This document shows, in pieces, positions 46,700 to 58,507 of a stretch of 64,000 nt of DNA. The stretch is taken from NCBI GenBank assembly GCA_001600455.1, contig BCKC01000008.1, positions 903,345 to 967,344 on the forward strand, written 5' to 3'. The notes beneath the pieces were generated by a model. It was not told the DNA's origin, made no database searches, and saw nothing but the letters and a program-made list of their open reading frames with translations. Source of the stretch: Endocalyx cinctus. Taxonomy: Eukaryota > Ascomycota > Sordariomycetes > Amphisphaeriales > Apiosporaceae. The position numbers were made by a program, and so were the translations under genes. Within the stretch, counting starts at the first letter, position 1. Each line of letters starts with the position of its first letter.

Positions 46700-47266
46700 G
46701 CTGATTGATTACTTCTCAAAGGTCTCCGGTCACATTGTGAGTAGAAAAGGCCTGTGAACTAGACGGTGGAAATTTACAGCGATTTATCATTGATCCATTA
46801 ATCGAGGTACTTGATATGTTTTATAGTTCAGGTTTGTATTTCCTATTACAAGGTACTTAGGAGACACACGTGTGTATTCAATCTCGGGGATGTCTACTTG
46901 TTAGCGTTTTAGGCATTTACTATAAGTAATTGACCAAATGTGAAGTAATTGTGACAGGCGCGCTTTGTCTTTAGTAAAATCACCAAAATGACCCGAAATC
47001 CCGTGACTCCCATTGGCAATTGGATTGAATTACATTCATGGGTTAGGTACTTCTATAGTTATGCACGGACCACATATTGATGCGTTGCATCATACCACTT
47101 TAGAATCAACCGAGAAATAACCGACCAAATGACCCAAGAGGCTTTCCTAAGCTTAACATCGTACCATCACCTTATCTCTTCTTTCAATTGAAACTCAATT
47201 GACCATCTCCACTCCAACCGCAACCACCTCCCGATCGAAACGATTTGGAAAAAAAGAGAAGAAATA
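46700..47266. promoter_or_regulatory. Divergent APN2-COX13 promoter region with an E-box palindrome
   Basis: These 567 bp lie between two divergent start codons. A perfect 12-bp palindrome, ACACACGTGTGT, at 46864-46875 contains CACGTG, the core bound by Cbf1-type bHLH factors in fungi. Whether it acts on either gene is unknown. Confidence 0.5.
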
Positions 47267-48162
47267 ATGTTCTCACGACAGATCACCCGTGTCACCCCGC
47301 GCCTCGGCGCCCAGCTCCGCGCTGCCCCCGTCCGTTCCGTCATCCAGCGACGTCTGGCCTCCACCGAAAACGCCTTTGTCAAGGAGCGTGCCGACGTCAA
47401 GGCTCACGCCGGTGCCACCACCGGTAGGTTTTTATCCTGAACCTCTACTCGTACATTTTTTGGTTGCTTCGCACTTGGAATAAGAGAGACGTGTGACGTC
47501 GATAAGATATCGCATCTCGGGGAAGCGGCATAAATATATAACTCAAAAACGAACTACCATGACTGACCATTCCTCCCAATACAGACTTATGGAAGAAACT
47601 CTCCATCTAGTAAGCTTGCCTGCAAACCCATAAACCCCTCGCCGTCGGAGTGCAAAACATGGACGATCCGGTTACGAATTTATCGAACCGAACGATAAAG
47701 CAAACCGGGATAAAAATTGGATAGTTGAATAGGGCATCTAGTTTCAGGATTTTCAAAACGGAACAGCTACAAACTCTACGATAAGATCGGCTTGACTGAC
47801 TATTCCCCGTTTGTTAAAAATTACTTTAGTGCCGTTATCCCCTGCCTCCTCCTCGCCGGCGCCAACGCCTACAACCTGTGGAACGAGCATTGGGAGCACT
47901 GGTCTCACATGCCGCCTCTCGAGGAGCGCGTCGAGTACCCCTATCAGAACATCCGCACCAAGAACTTCCCCTGGGGCGACGGCGACAAGACCCTTTTGTG
48001 AGTCAAAACTACCCATCAATCTACGCCTTCCCCTTCCATGTCAAGGATGCGGGGTGATAACAAAAATTAAAAAAGGATCTAATTACTGATATCTTACTTT
48101 TTTTCAATAATTACAGCTGGAACAGTTCCGTCAACTACCACCGAAAGGACAAGGCCACTTAA
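47267..48162 (+). CDS. COX13: Cytochrome c oxidase subunit 6A, Cox13 (131 aa)
   Basis: Cox13 (COX6A) is a nuclear-encoded, single-pass inner-membrane subunit of respiratory complex IV involved in dimer stability and regulation. The four exons are 47267-47423, 47585-47609 (25 nt), 47830-47997 and 48117-48162. Residues 1-31 form an Arg-rich mitochondrial presequence (MFSRQITRVTPRLGAQLRAA, then RSVIQRRLAS). The transmembrane helix is SIYAVIPCLLLAGANAYNLW, followed by the hallmark EHWEHWSHMPPLEER, YPYQNIRTKNFPWGDGDKTLFW and a short basic tail. Intron 2 is 220 nt, longer than most here; several ATGs and short frames inside and around it are not part of the gene. It diverges from APN2 and converges on the SMP-protein gene. 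Confidence 0.96.
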
Positions 48163-48796
48163 ATTAATAGATATCACTCGAACGCAAGCCCGTGGTATTC
48201 TCGACCCGGAAACGCTGTGATCCGGAACAAGGCTTGTGTCTTAAAGTCGTGGAATAATAAGAGAGAGAGAGAGAGCGGTGGAATCCCTATAGAGCAGGCG
48301 GCCCATGGTCAAATGACACCTACTGTCTAGTGATACCTATGCATATGCCGTATTGTAGATATCAATCGTTTTCCCTTTGTCTAACCTCAATTGAAATTCA
48401 ATATTCGATCTACTTACTCACCCCACTTTCTTCTTGGGTTTATTATATTTCACTTACTCTTATACCGGTCTTGGAGATTAATATGATTTCAAACCCCTTA
48501 CACCCTACTATTCATCTCAACTACTATGGGTTACTGGTAAGGGCAGGGGGCACCGAAATTTACTCGTCCTCTAAATTGGAGCTTTGAAGTCGGGCTCTGT
48601 ACTTAGAGTGAGTATATGATACCTCGCTAGATTGCCGTAACATCACTTCGACGGCAAGTAGGAGAAAGCAGGCAGTCGAGCATGACTTAAAAAAAAAAAA
48701 AACATTTCGCAATTACAATGTTACTAAACCTACACCTTGCATGATTAGAACTCCAAATGCCTACCCATCCATTTAATAAAAACAAAAAGCCGATAT
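48163..48796. other. Convergent 3' region between COX13 and the SMP-protein gene
   Basis: 634 bp that should hold two 3' UTRs. It contains a (GA)n run at 48261-48275 and a poly(A) tract near 48688. No gene is seen. Confidence 0.5.
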
Positions 48797-51755
48797 CTAA
48801 TCTGAACGTGTGGCCGCTGGTACGACGCCGTCGTCTGCTTCTAATTTGAGTTCCGGGTTTTCGTCAAACCAGTTCGAGTAATCCTCCTCGTCAGCCCGTG
48901 ACGCGAGGCTATTCCCACTGCTCCCGCGATCCGTCGACCTAGGAGGAAGACGCGGTATCGAGTGATCGCGTCGCATGTCTTCCTCGGCTCTATCCAACTC
49001 TTCATCGTCTTCAACCCAAGGCGGGACGTAATGCGGATCATGCTCTGGTATCGGCGAGTTCGGCTCAGAATCCTGAGGCGCTTCCACCACCAGATCATTT
49101 TCTTCCGGACTCGCAGCAGAATGTAGGTCCGATACTCGTCTTCGCCTTGGCAATGGTGGCGGCGGTATCGGGCGGCGCTCTTGTTTCGCCTCACCGGGAT
49201 TATCCCCGCTGGGACGGGGAGACGACGTTGGTGGGGGAATGGGCGTGCGCCTAGGAGTAGCCGTAGGGGTTAGCTTTTTACCGGGTCCGGGTAGAGGTGT
49301 TCCTGGCGGTGGAAGCGGCTGTCCCCTTCCCATTGGCTGGCTCAAGTCTACCGTGGTATCAGTTAGTCTACGACCGTTTGTATTCTTCTCGCGTTGGCGT
49401 TGCCACGCATTTATTCCCCATTGTTTTGCTGTCAGGGCAGCATTGGACACGGCCACAAGTGTGTTGCGTTTTTGTTCGGGGGTGCCGTTACTAGGTGTGG
49501 GCGATGATGGTTCTTTTCGTGCAAAAAAGCTTCGTCCTATAGAGCCTGTTCCGCTCTTGATAGAATTCATACTTGACGGCGTGGGAGAACTGGGAGCGGC
49601 AGAATCACTTCCTGTACTATCTGTAGATGAGGCGGTCTGCCGTCTCCCTATCGCTGTCGGGGTACGCTCAAGATCTTGCGCTTCCGATCTCACCTCTGAT
49701 GACGATGATACGCTAGAAAGATTACTGAATTGGGATATCGAAGTTTGCTTGGACGGCGAACCGACTGGGGTGTCCACAGGTGAGGCATTCTGCGACCGAG
49801 CAGAAATGTTGGCCATAAAACTAGCTGCGCTATCTCCATCTGGAGGCGATGACGATGCTATGAAGGGCTCAGCATGCGTCGGGTCCGTACTAACACTTGG
49901 GCTAGACGCGGAGAAAGAGGTGGAGCGGATTGGTCGCGGCACATCAGTAGCAGTACTCGCTGAGCCTTTTATATCCAGAGCGGATGTAGAAGCTAAAGGT
50001 GACAACGTCGGACTACTGTGAACTTGTGTATTCTTCTTGGAGTTGAGTCTCCTATTCCAGAACCCAGTCGGGGCGTTGTTCTCCAGAGGCAAACTCTGGG
50101 TCTTCTCTATCGTTGGAAGATCCGGAGGAGTTGCTAGGCCTGTCTCCTCTAGCTGGGCCGTTTCATCGACATTACCAAGCTGAGCAACGATAGCTTCATA
50201 GTCTGCAGAATGTTCCACGTGATCGTCACCTTCAAACAAACCTCCACGCCACTGCTTGTGTTCGGTGTTGAAGAATGGCGTATCATCCCAGAATGGAGAA
50301 ACCAAGGTTTCGGCCACGACTTCTTTGATCCTGTTCTCAATTTGACGAAGAATAACGGTATATGTGATCTGCCGAGCACTAACGATCGGCTCGATAGTCA
50401 TCTCAATTTTCGGCATCGTTTGAAAAGAGAACCATATGCGATTACTTGGAGGCGGTTTTATCTTAAATAATACGTGCCCCTCGAGCTTCCTCAAGACTAC
50501 CGCTAGTACGAGGTTCACCTCGCGAGCTTTGAATCGAGGCCCTAAATCGATGCGAGCCGTCGCGGCAACCTCCAGCCTGAAATTCCCTGTATACTTAAGA
50601 TCAGCTTCCATGACGCACTCCCCTTCCACGTTGAGATCCTTGTGTCTTGGGTTAGTGATATAAGGTGCCGAATGCCCGGTGTCTATGTGTTGAATAGATA
50701 TACGACTTAGAAAAGAAGGCCGTTTCACTCGAGATATCTTCTTGGTCAGCTTTTCCCTAATCAAGGACTCCATGTCTTTAGTTTTGTAAACCCCGAGAAA
50801 TATCCTCCCTATGAAGGCGTTCAACCAGCGCGTTTGTATCTGGTCTTCGGATGCGTGCAACTTTTGAACCAGTGATATAATATGTTTAACGTCGAATTTC
50901 AGAGGTTTAGGGGCAGCATTTTGCGCAGTAAAGGTCTGTTCTTGGTTTCGAAGTAGAGCGAAGTAGAAGTCCTCCTTGGCGGAGCAATTTTCGGAAAACA
51001 GATAAAACGGCTTCGATATTTGTGTGTCGGGACCTACTTCTTTCGCATTCATATTCCTAGTCAAGCATATCGCATTTCTCTTTATAAAAAGTTCACCCTC
51101 CGGAGTACAGTCTCCGCCGGAATATATGCTGACGCGGTGATGGGCTAAGGACACGACGTGGCGCACTTCCAGTTGCTCGTCGTCATCAAAAAGCATCAAA
51201 TGGCCGTGTCTGTTTGGTTTCGCGACATATGTATCAATCTTCTGAACTGAAATGACATGTCCAGCCCGCAGCTTACCTGAGTACAACGTAGAAGACATTT
51301 CCCGCCTTCTTAGGTCGCTGGCTGACGCTTTTATTATCATCGAGTGGACTAGGCGTCTGCTTCCTATCAAATATACTCCTGTACATGGATTGGTAGACAC
51401 TCGGGCTCGGGGCGGCAACGGTGGTGGAACCGACGGGGGTAGAACGTTCGATGGGCTTAGCATTTATGCCCATTGGAGTGTATTCACGACATACTGCAAA
51501 ATAACCTGCAGCTACGTCAGAATCGGCATTGATTCTTTTGCTTTGTTCCTCCTTTTGGGATGATTTAAGTTCGGAAACATCATCCCCGGGCTGAACAATG
51601 TTATCAGTATCGACATGACGGTCGGATATCGCCTGGATGTCGTCGCGAACGGGAAAGGTAAGATGGGCGTGAAGAAGGACGAGGGCTAATAGAAGCGGTA
51701 TGAAAGTGATGCCACCGAATAGGTAGGTTAATAAGAATACGGTCCAGCTACCCAT
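48797..51755 (-). CDS. SMP-domain lipid-transfer protein, Nvj2/Tex2 family (963 aa)
   Basis: SMP domains are lipid-binding modules of the TULIP fold at membrane contact sites; yeast Nvj2 is an ER protein that moves ceramide at ER-Golgi and nucleus-vacuole contacts, and TEX2 is its animal relative. The two exons are 51755-51277 and 51209-48797 with a 67-nt phase-2 intron. The N terminus is a membrane anchor (FLLTYLFGGITFIPLLLALVLL). A PH-like domain follows around residues 150-240 and is interrupted by the intron (NVFYVVL-RHGHLMLFDDDEQ). The SMP domain is about residues 265-470, from KHIISLVQKLHASEDQIQTRW to IKEVVAETLVSPFWDD. The remaining 500 residues are disordered and Ser/Pro-rich with several PPPP stretches. 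Domain order matches Nvj2 exactly. Lipid specificity is not deducible. Confidence 0.9.
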
Positions 51756-52763
51756 ATCTTCGGTAGAAGTTGCTTTGGAGAGGACAGTTCTGCTGACCTC
51801 AAGATCGGCCGAGCTTCAGGGATTGTGTACATTGATTTCTTGAATCGTGGCACTTTTAGAAAGATAGTTCTATGTAAACATTACTGTACATTATTGTATT
51901 TTAGCAGTTTTAAGGGGTGTTTGATAACTAAAATGTATCTAATTAATTAGGGTGTAAATAAAAATTGAAGCTTTGGGACGATGTCATCATTTACACCGTA
52001 ACCGTGGCCTGCGTGGCTCATTTGATTTATCGATTCTAACGTCACTGTTGATGATAGGCGGAGGGAATAGAGGGAATGGAGGGAATGCAGAGAAGCTAAA
52101 ACTTAAGTAGGTTAAGTACCTAAACTTACCCAAACTTACCCACCTTAGTGTACTCCGTAAGTAGGTACCCAGGTACCTTTTAAGTACTTTAATTAAGTAC
52201 CTAAACTACCTACCTAGCAGCCTAGGTAGGTACTAGCTTACGTATTAGACTCCTAGGTACTCCGTCCAGTACCGAGAACTGCTATGTATACGGAGTATAT
52301 TAGTAGGTAGTATGAACTGACAGACTTGAAGTAAATAGAATGACAGGTAGGGATAAATGCTAATTGCCAAGAATGCCGAGACATCTGGGTAAGTGTACAA
52401 GGGCTGAAGGGTCGAAGGGACAGAGGCCGAGAGGGATACTGTAGGAAACATCCTACGCTAATTTACTCCCTACTTAGCATATGTATTTACTATGTACTAG
52501 GAAATATACTAGACTTACTTCCCTAAACAGTAGTACTACCTAGGAGGTAAGTACTAAGTGTGATACACCCTCGAAGATGAGAATGATCATGGAATATATA
52601 AATATGAACCCTTTGAATCATAATTATAGTGATGCTATGCTATGCTATGCCGTGTCTCTCTAGTCTATATTCATTAAAATATCTAATCATGTCATTATTC
52701 ATCTCATCTTCATTCCACGACGCTCATGATCCATACCCAAATTAGACAACCGATCCATCATTT
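51756..52763. other. Intergenic region with a TACCTA/TAGGTA motif cluster
   Basis: This 1 kb holds the promoter of the SMP-protein gene and the 3' UTR of REV3. Its centre (52101-52262) is packed with inverted and direct copies of TACCTA, AGGTAC and AAGTAC. A (ATGCT)n repeat lies at 52632-52650. No ORF is convincing. Confidence 0.6.
52101..52262. repeat. Cluster of palindromic TACCTAGGTA-like motifs
   Basis: At least ten TACC(T)/(A)GGTA and AAGTACTT-like elements occur in 160 bp on both strands, many forming short palindromes such as CCTAGG and GGTACC. The same words recur at 14431-14467, about 23890, 52540, 58200-58270 and 61128. Confidence 0.7.
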
Positions 52764-55700
52764 CTACCATTCCAACTCCTGCGCAGTCACTGTTCCATCC
52801 AGGATACGCTTTATTACCGGCTCCACCACACTCTTCTCCGTCCTATACCGAGCATCTTGCTTCATACGCGTATAGAAAACGGGACAGTCCTTGCTATCGC
52901 AATGGATATCGTCAAGTGGCGTCAGCCCTGCGCAGCTCTGACAAATTTTCCTCACGTCCAGTAACTTCCTCTCTGCCTCTCTAAGCCGGCTATGCAGTTT
53001 AAGTAAGGATGACGGAACGCTGGATACGCATTTGAGACATATCGAATCCTCGTTATTTGTCTTTCGATTGCAGACGACGCAAGTTGCTGCTTTCATGTAG
53101 GACTCGAGCGTCTTTTTGGCGAATAGGGTCCCGCCCGCTGCATCCACCCGGCGAATACGCTGTATTTTGGGCATCTCCTCGTACCACTGACGCACGTTGG
53201 CCCCCATCAGGTTGAATATACGCTCCAGAGGCGGGATCAGGTTTTTAGATATGTAATAGTCCGAGTCCAGCTGGAGATGCGAGCTATTCAATAGCTCTTC
53301 CGGGGCCACGCAGCGGTCAATAAGCCGGGCGCCTGGGGCTCCGGTGACGACGACGTATGGTACGCGCTCGCCGTATTGAGGTTCCGCTCTGGCGTCCTCT
53401 AGCATCTTCTTCGTGCTGATTAAAGCACCCGGCGGCGGGGGACCTCTTTCGCTGTAAGTCCCAAGTTTGACTTCCCTCGCGAAACAGAAGTCTTGAACTG
53501 AGACGTCTCCTCGCATGATTTTGTCGCACTGTTCCTGGAAGTATGACTTGACTTGACTTAGGTCGGCAGTCTCAAATAAAATCCTCAAAGTCTTCTCTTC
53601 AATTTTCTGCTCCGCCGGCGTCCCGTCCCTCCTCACCGTCTCGATTCCTTTTGCGTCAAAGTCTGGCTTGACTTGATCTTTACTTTCATATTTGTAACCC
53701 ACGTAGCGCTTTTTGGCGAGAAGTACGCATGGATGGTAAACTTTCTCGAATTTGAGCTTCACTGGCCGCGGGTTCACATTTGTAATCGTCTCGGCTATTT
53801 CCTTGCCAATATCGAATGCTTGATCTCTCGTACGGCCCGGTAGGTATATAAATAAGCTATCGGTATCGCCGTACACGACTTCAGCCTTCCACTTTCCAAC
53901 CGAGTGGATTAAAGCTATTGCTCGCTCCAGCGTTTCTCGTCCGGTTTGAACAATGCTATCACCGATTTCAGAGCAAGGCATCCGGCCGGAAAATGATGCT
54001 GAAGTGTATCCATACGTAACATTGGCGAGTAGTTTGAGCGCTAGCTGTCTGTTATTAAGCAGCTGTTGCAAAGTTTTATCATCTTGATCCTGTTTCATGC
54101 CACTCTTTACCATGACCCGGGTTTCGAGGATTTCTGTAAGCATTTTGGCCAGCAATGACTTTCTGATTCCTGCTTTACAGTACATGATGCCATTTGGAGC
54201 AATGTTAATGTGATCTTGTAGTAGTTCTAACAGTCGATCTTGTCGCTTATAGTCCGTGAAACCCATCTTGTTCGTGCCTCGCCAATTCACGATCCGGCCT
54301 AGAAATGTCGAGTAACAGTAGTTATAAGCGATCATTATACTCGGATACAAACTCTGGAAGTCAAGAACTACGAGCGGGCTGTTATAGAAAGCACTCTGGG
54401 GTTCCATAACAAGAGGTAGGCACTCCAGCGCATTTTGAGCGCCCACTTGTTTCCTGTTAGGGGAAACCAGGATGAAGTTTTCCGGCTTCGCAATTCTGAA
54501 CATAATTGATTCAACTTTGAATTGAGAGCCACGAGAGAAGACGGAGAAAAAGTCCACACCCAGGAGTCGCGCCTGCTCGCTTGTCCGTGGGATCAGCTCG
54601 TTGGTCTCGAGAATATCTATGTTAAGTCTTGTTCGAGTTAAATAATATCGGATTAGTCTGCTGAGATTCCGAGGCTTCCCTTCGGTGTACCACTCAGTCA
54701 GTTTTTGCCAAGTATAATAAGGAATTCGCCGGTGAAGCAGATGCCACACGACATTTTCTATGCTATATTGAAGGAGATTTAATTCTCCTCTCATGGCTCT
54801 CCAGATATTGATCATGTGTCGGCCTGTAACCCGAATCGTCGAAGTCGTATTGAAACCCCACCGATCTGTTTCTTTACCGAATCGCCCGTATGACTGGCAT
54901 TTCATTCTAGAGAACTCGTCGCAGAGATTATAATCATACTTGCATCTCGCTCGTTCGATCAAGAAACCCCATGAACTCCCATGAACTTCGTAGCCTGTCA
55001 AAATATCCGGGTCATGTGTTCGTACAATCTCTACCATTCGAACCATTAAGTCTAGCTCAGACGATTCTTCAACCACCTCAACTGAAGTAAGCTTCCTCAG
55101 GGACTCAGCTAGAGACTCATCTTCGGAAAGAACAATTATGCCGGACTGCATCGCTGAAGATATTTTGTTACCGGTAGCGGAAGTGTCATCTGATTTGGAA
55201 CACCAAAATATGCATTGTACTTCGTCCTCTTCTGGGTTCGGGCTAAGCTTCCCGCGGGTATTCACATGAATTTCTAGGCTCATGGTGCTCATGTAGTGCG
55301 CTGTACGCTGAACACCTGTCGACTTCCGCTTCTGTGAGTATTTAAATCCGTTCTTATTCCGTGGGGTTGGGCCATCGATCTGAGAGATATACGGTCTCAC
55401 TTCGGGGTTCTTAGGTGTAATTCTAGGGTTGAGAGAAGGGGCTTCTGTGCTAGAGTTGTTATCCCACCATTCTTGAACTTCTCTACTAGTCGGCGGTGGC
55501 AATGCAATCTCCCAGCTGCGCAAGGAGCAAGTACGACGTGGAGATTTGTAGTCGTCCTCTTTCTTCGTATTGTCGAAACGCACTTCTGATTTTATCCCGT
55601 AATTGGCTGTTGATTCTCCAGTGGCATCGAATGGAGGAAGATATGGAACGGAGTTACCCTCGAGTCGAAATTCTTGGCCAGCATATTCTCTCGGTCGCTC

Positions 55701-57941
55701 GGGAACATCCTTATCATTGCTATAGAAAGCTTCCTGGTATATCACATCTGGGCGGCTGTAATCTTGCATCGTAGAGAGAACGTCGTTAGTTGAAGGGGCT
55801 TCCTGTTGGTAGATAAAGAACTGTGAATTCGGCCGTGAGTTACAATCGATACTTGTAAGTTTCGTAGAGCCTTGTTCTTTGAGTACGCTTGTAGAGGAGC
55901 TGGTTGATGATCTCTTCGTTGTCTGGGAACTTGATTTGAACGTAGTAGTTGCTGTAGCGATCCCTAGGTCGAATGAAACATGTTTCTTTTGTGAATTATC
56001 AGTGTCATGTTGCGAACTCGACTGGCTGAGCCGAAGTTTCGTAGTTGAATCATTCGGATCTTTGACTACGGTAAAATTCAATCGATTGTTTCCAGATTGT
56101 TTGGCAGATTTTCTTCCCCTCTGACCTCTATTATTATGTGGCAAAGCTTTATGCTGACCACTACTGTTCGAGGCTTTTTCGTCTTCCTGGGACTCAGTGA
56201 CGACTGACATTTTACAATGACTACCAGATGCAAACTCAGTACGACGCCGTTTAAGATTTGTGATTTGTAGGGTCGGGGGTGCGGAACGTTTTGGCATCGC
56301 GTGATTGGTACCGTTTGCATACACGCCTTGGGGTGCTTTGCTAATTAATTCATGAGATTCGACACCATGAATTAATTTAGTACGTGTTGGCATGGTTAAT
56401 CGACTCCCAGTGCAGAGACAGCTTCTATATACTCCAGCTAGATATGGCCGTAAAGAAGTTTTATGTGTTTCATGGCTGGTTTCCTTCTGCTGTGGTTCCG
56501 GTATAACTGACACATTTTTCTTAAATTTTTTGGCCGTCTCCCTCGGTATTCTTAATGTTCTTGTTTGTGGTATTTGATCGTTCACTTTAGGATTCTTCGA
56601 AGATTCATCATCGTGAATGGCATCTTCATCCGAGTCGCTAGGGCGCTGGTCATAATTCTCTGGTCCTGTGCTTAGAATTTGATCATCATCAACCACAATT
56701 CTGTTTGCTAGATCATCATCGCTCTCGATTAACTCAGAGCGGCCTAAAGCAGACATCAGAGTTTCAGGATAAAGATCTTCAACGGATTGTAATAGCGTGT
56801 TAACGGTTGATTCGAAAGGTACGCTTTTCACAAATTTCTCGAAAGAGATCTTGCTTCCATCACTACGTTCGTGCTCATGTTGGATGAGCTCCCGGACCTG
56901 ATCTCTATATTCTTCTTCGTGGATCCATCCGGGTGTTTGGGAGTTCCGAGGATCGGCAGACATGGATACCAAAGCTTCGGGCGGGAAAGGACTACTTCCT
57001 GGAACAGGGTTTGACATCTTCAGTTTCCGGCGCTTGGTTTCGTCCTTCCAAAGACCGGCCATGCTGTGGACTAGCTTCAGGTCCGGAGGAAGTGGATGCT
57101 TTCTCTCAACGAAGTCATGATGAAGTTTCCTTTCTTTGATCTCTTGCCGGTTCAGAATGTCTTGGACACATATATCAACCTCAATGGAGCAGTGGCTTAC
57201 ACGAGGAAGATCTGGGCTGTTGGTGATATGAGCAGCAGGTACAGACTGACTATGCCACAAATGGGGAGGTCCAGATTCCTCGTCATGGCAAGGCACTGGC
57301 GCCCTGAAGAAGCATTTTCGAGTATTGATATAACCGCATCCATAAAGATTATAATCCGTCATGAATTGTAGAAGATACTGTAAGTGTGCTTCGTACGGCT
57401 GAAATTTCTGTTTCATAATGACGCCTTGTTGCAAAAGCTCGGCCAATCGCGTCATGACCATAGGGTTGAGCATGTATATCTTCAGATAAAACCGATAGCC
57501 CACATGGAACCCATAAAAAGGTATTCCCTTGACGAGAGTGATTCGAGCGACATATTTACTTTTACCATCGGAAACGTTCCGACGATAGCTCACCGCCAAG
57601 GCATGATCAATAGAAATGTGAAGACGGTAAATAAAAGTACCGGCTATATATATACACAATTAGAATCTTCACGGATACGACCACTCGGGCTGCTTTTGCT
57701 CCTTACCGTCGCCGGGGCGCAAGCTCCCGGTATATTCGATATATATGTATGGGAAAGCGCCGTGGATATGTGCACACACTTTCTGGCCTGTTTCGGTCGA
57801 GCCGAAGACTCTGACTACCGGAACCTTGGGTTCATTATGTAATTGAGATTTGGACACGTTTTTTCGCAGCACGGGGTCATATCTTGTAGGGGTTGCCTGA
57901 TAGTGATCGATGCAGTTCAATCGCACCCGGAAAATGTCCAT
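52764..57941 (-). CDS. REV3: DNA polymerase zeta catalytic subunit Rev3 (1704 aa)
   Basis: Rev3 is the family-B polymerase of translesion polymerase zeta, which extends from damaged primer termini with Rev7 and the Pol31/Pol32 subunits. The two exons are 57941-57707 and 57643-52764, with one 63-nt phase-1 intron. The start MDIFRVRLNCIDHYQ matches the family; an upstream in-frame ATG exists. The N-terminal domain includes VKGIPFYGFHVGYRFYLKIY. A long disordered region covers roughly residues 300-800. Polymerase motifs are DFQSLYPSIMIAYN (near 1172), LANVTYGYTSASFSGRMPCS (near 1283) and VYGDTDSLFIY (near 1335), with both catalytic aspartates of DTD present. Two cysteine motifs close the protein: CVVCNRKTN...CLKC and CQSC...CDSKDCPVFY, the second the expected Fe-S cluster site. 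The length is typical. It diverges from SLU7. Confidence 0.96.
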
Positions 57942-58507
57942 GATGACGCAAACATCGTAAGCAAAAATAATAGCTAACAAGGGTATCTAGAAAGCTGATA
58001 TGCAATGTTCTATCCAAACTGGAAAAGATATGAAAAGGAAAACCCTTTGTCCATTCACCCTTATTTGGTACAACGCGGTCATTGTCACGCGTCTCGATAT
58101 TAGCCTATGGGGGTTAGGGAGTGGAACTAGATGCGAAGTCAGGTGACCTTTAAGCTTATAAATAGTGGATCTAGCTCTGCCTATCAAGGAAGAGTCTAAG
58201 TATTCAATAGTACTTGCTTAGAAATAAGTACTTGCCTCTCAGTGGAGTACTGCAGCGATACTTATGTACTGGCACTTAAAAAATACCTACTGCGTTACTT
58301 AGACGACGGCCTCAAGCAGCTTTACGCTAGTAACTGCGTGCGCCACATTGTAAATTTCTCCAGAGCCACACAAGTACCTGCGTTTCTCCGAAGTTGGTCT
58401 TTACATTACCATTTTGGGGGATAATGAATTAAATACTATCTTTCTATACCTTCAAATTCCAGATACCACATTTATCAAGAGGATCGATACCAGTCCTCTC
58501 TGATAAG
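57942..58507. promoter_or_regulatory. Divergent REV3-SLU7 promoter region
   Basis: These 566 bp between divergent start codons must hold both promoters. AAGTACTTGC-like repeats occur at 58200-58240. No named site can be picked out. Confidence 0.5.

Noticed and set aside
47753..48019. 88-codon minus-strand ORF
   Set aside because: Antisense shadow of COX13 exon 3.
49239..50021. 260-codon plus-strand ORF
   Set aside because: Antisense shadow of the disordered tail of the SMP-domain protein.
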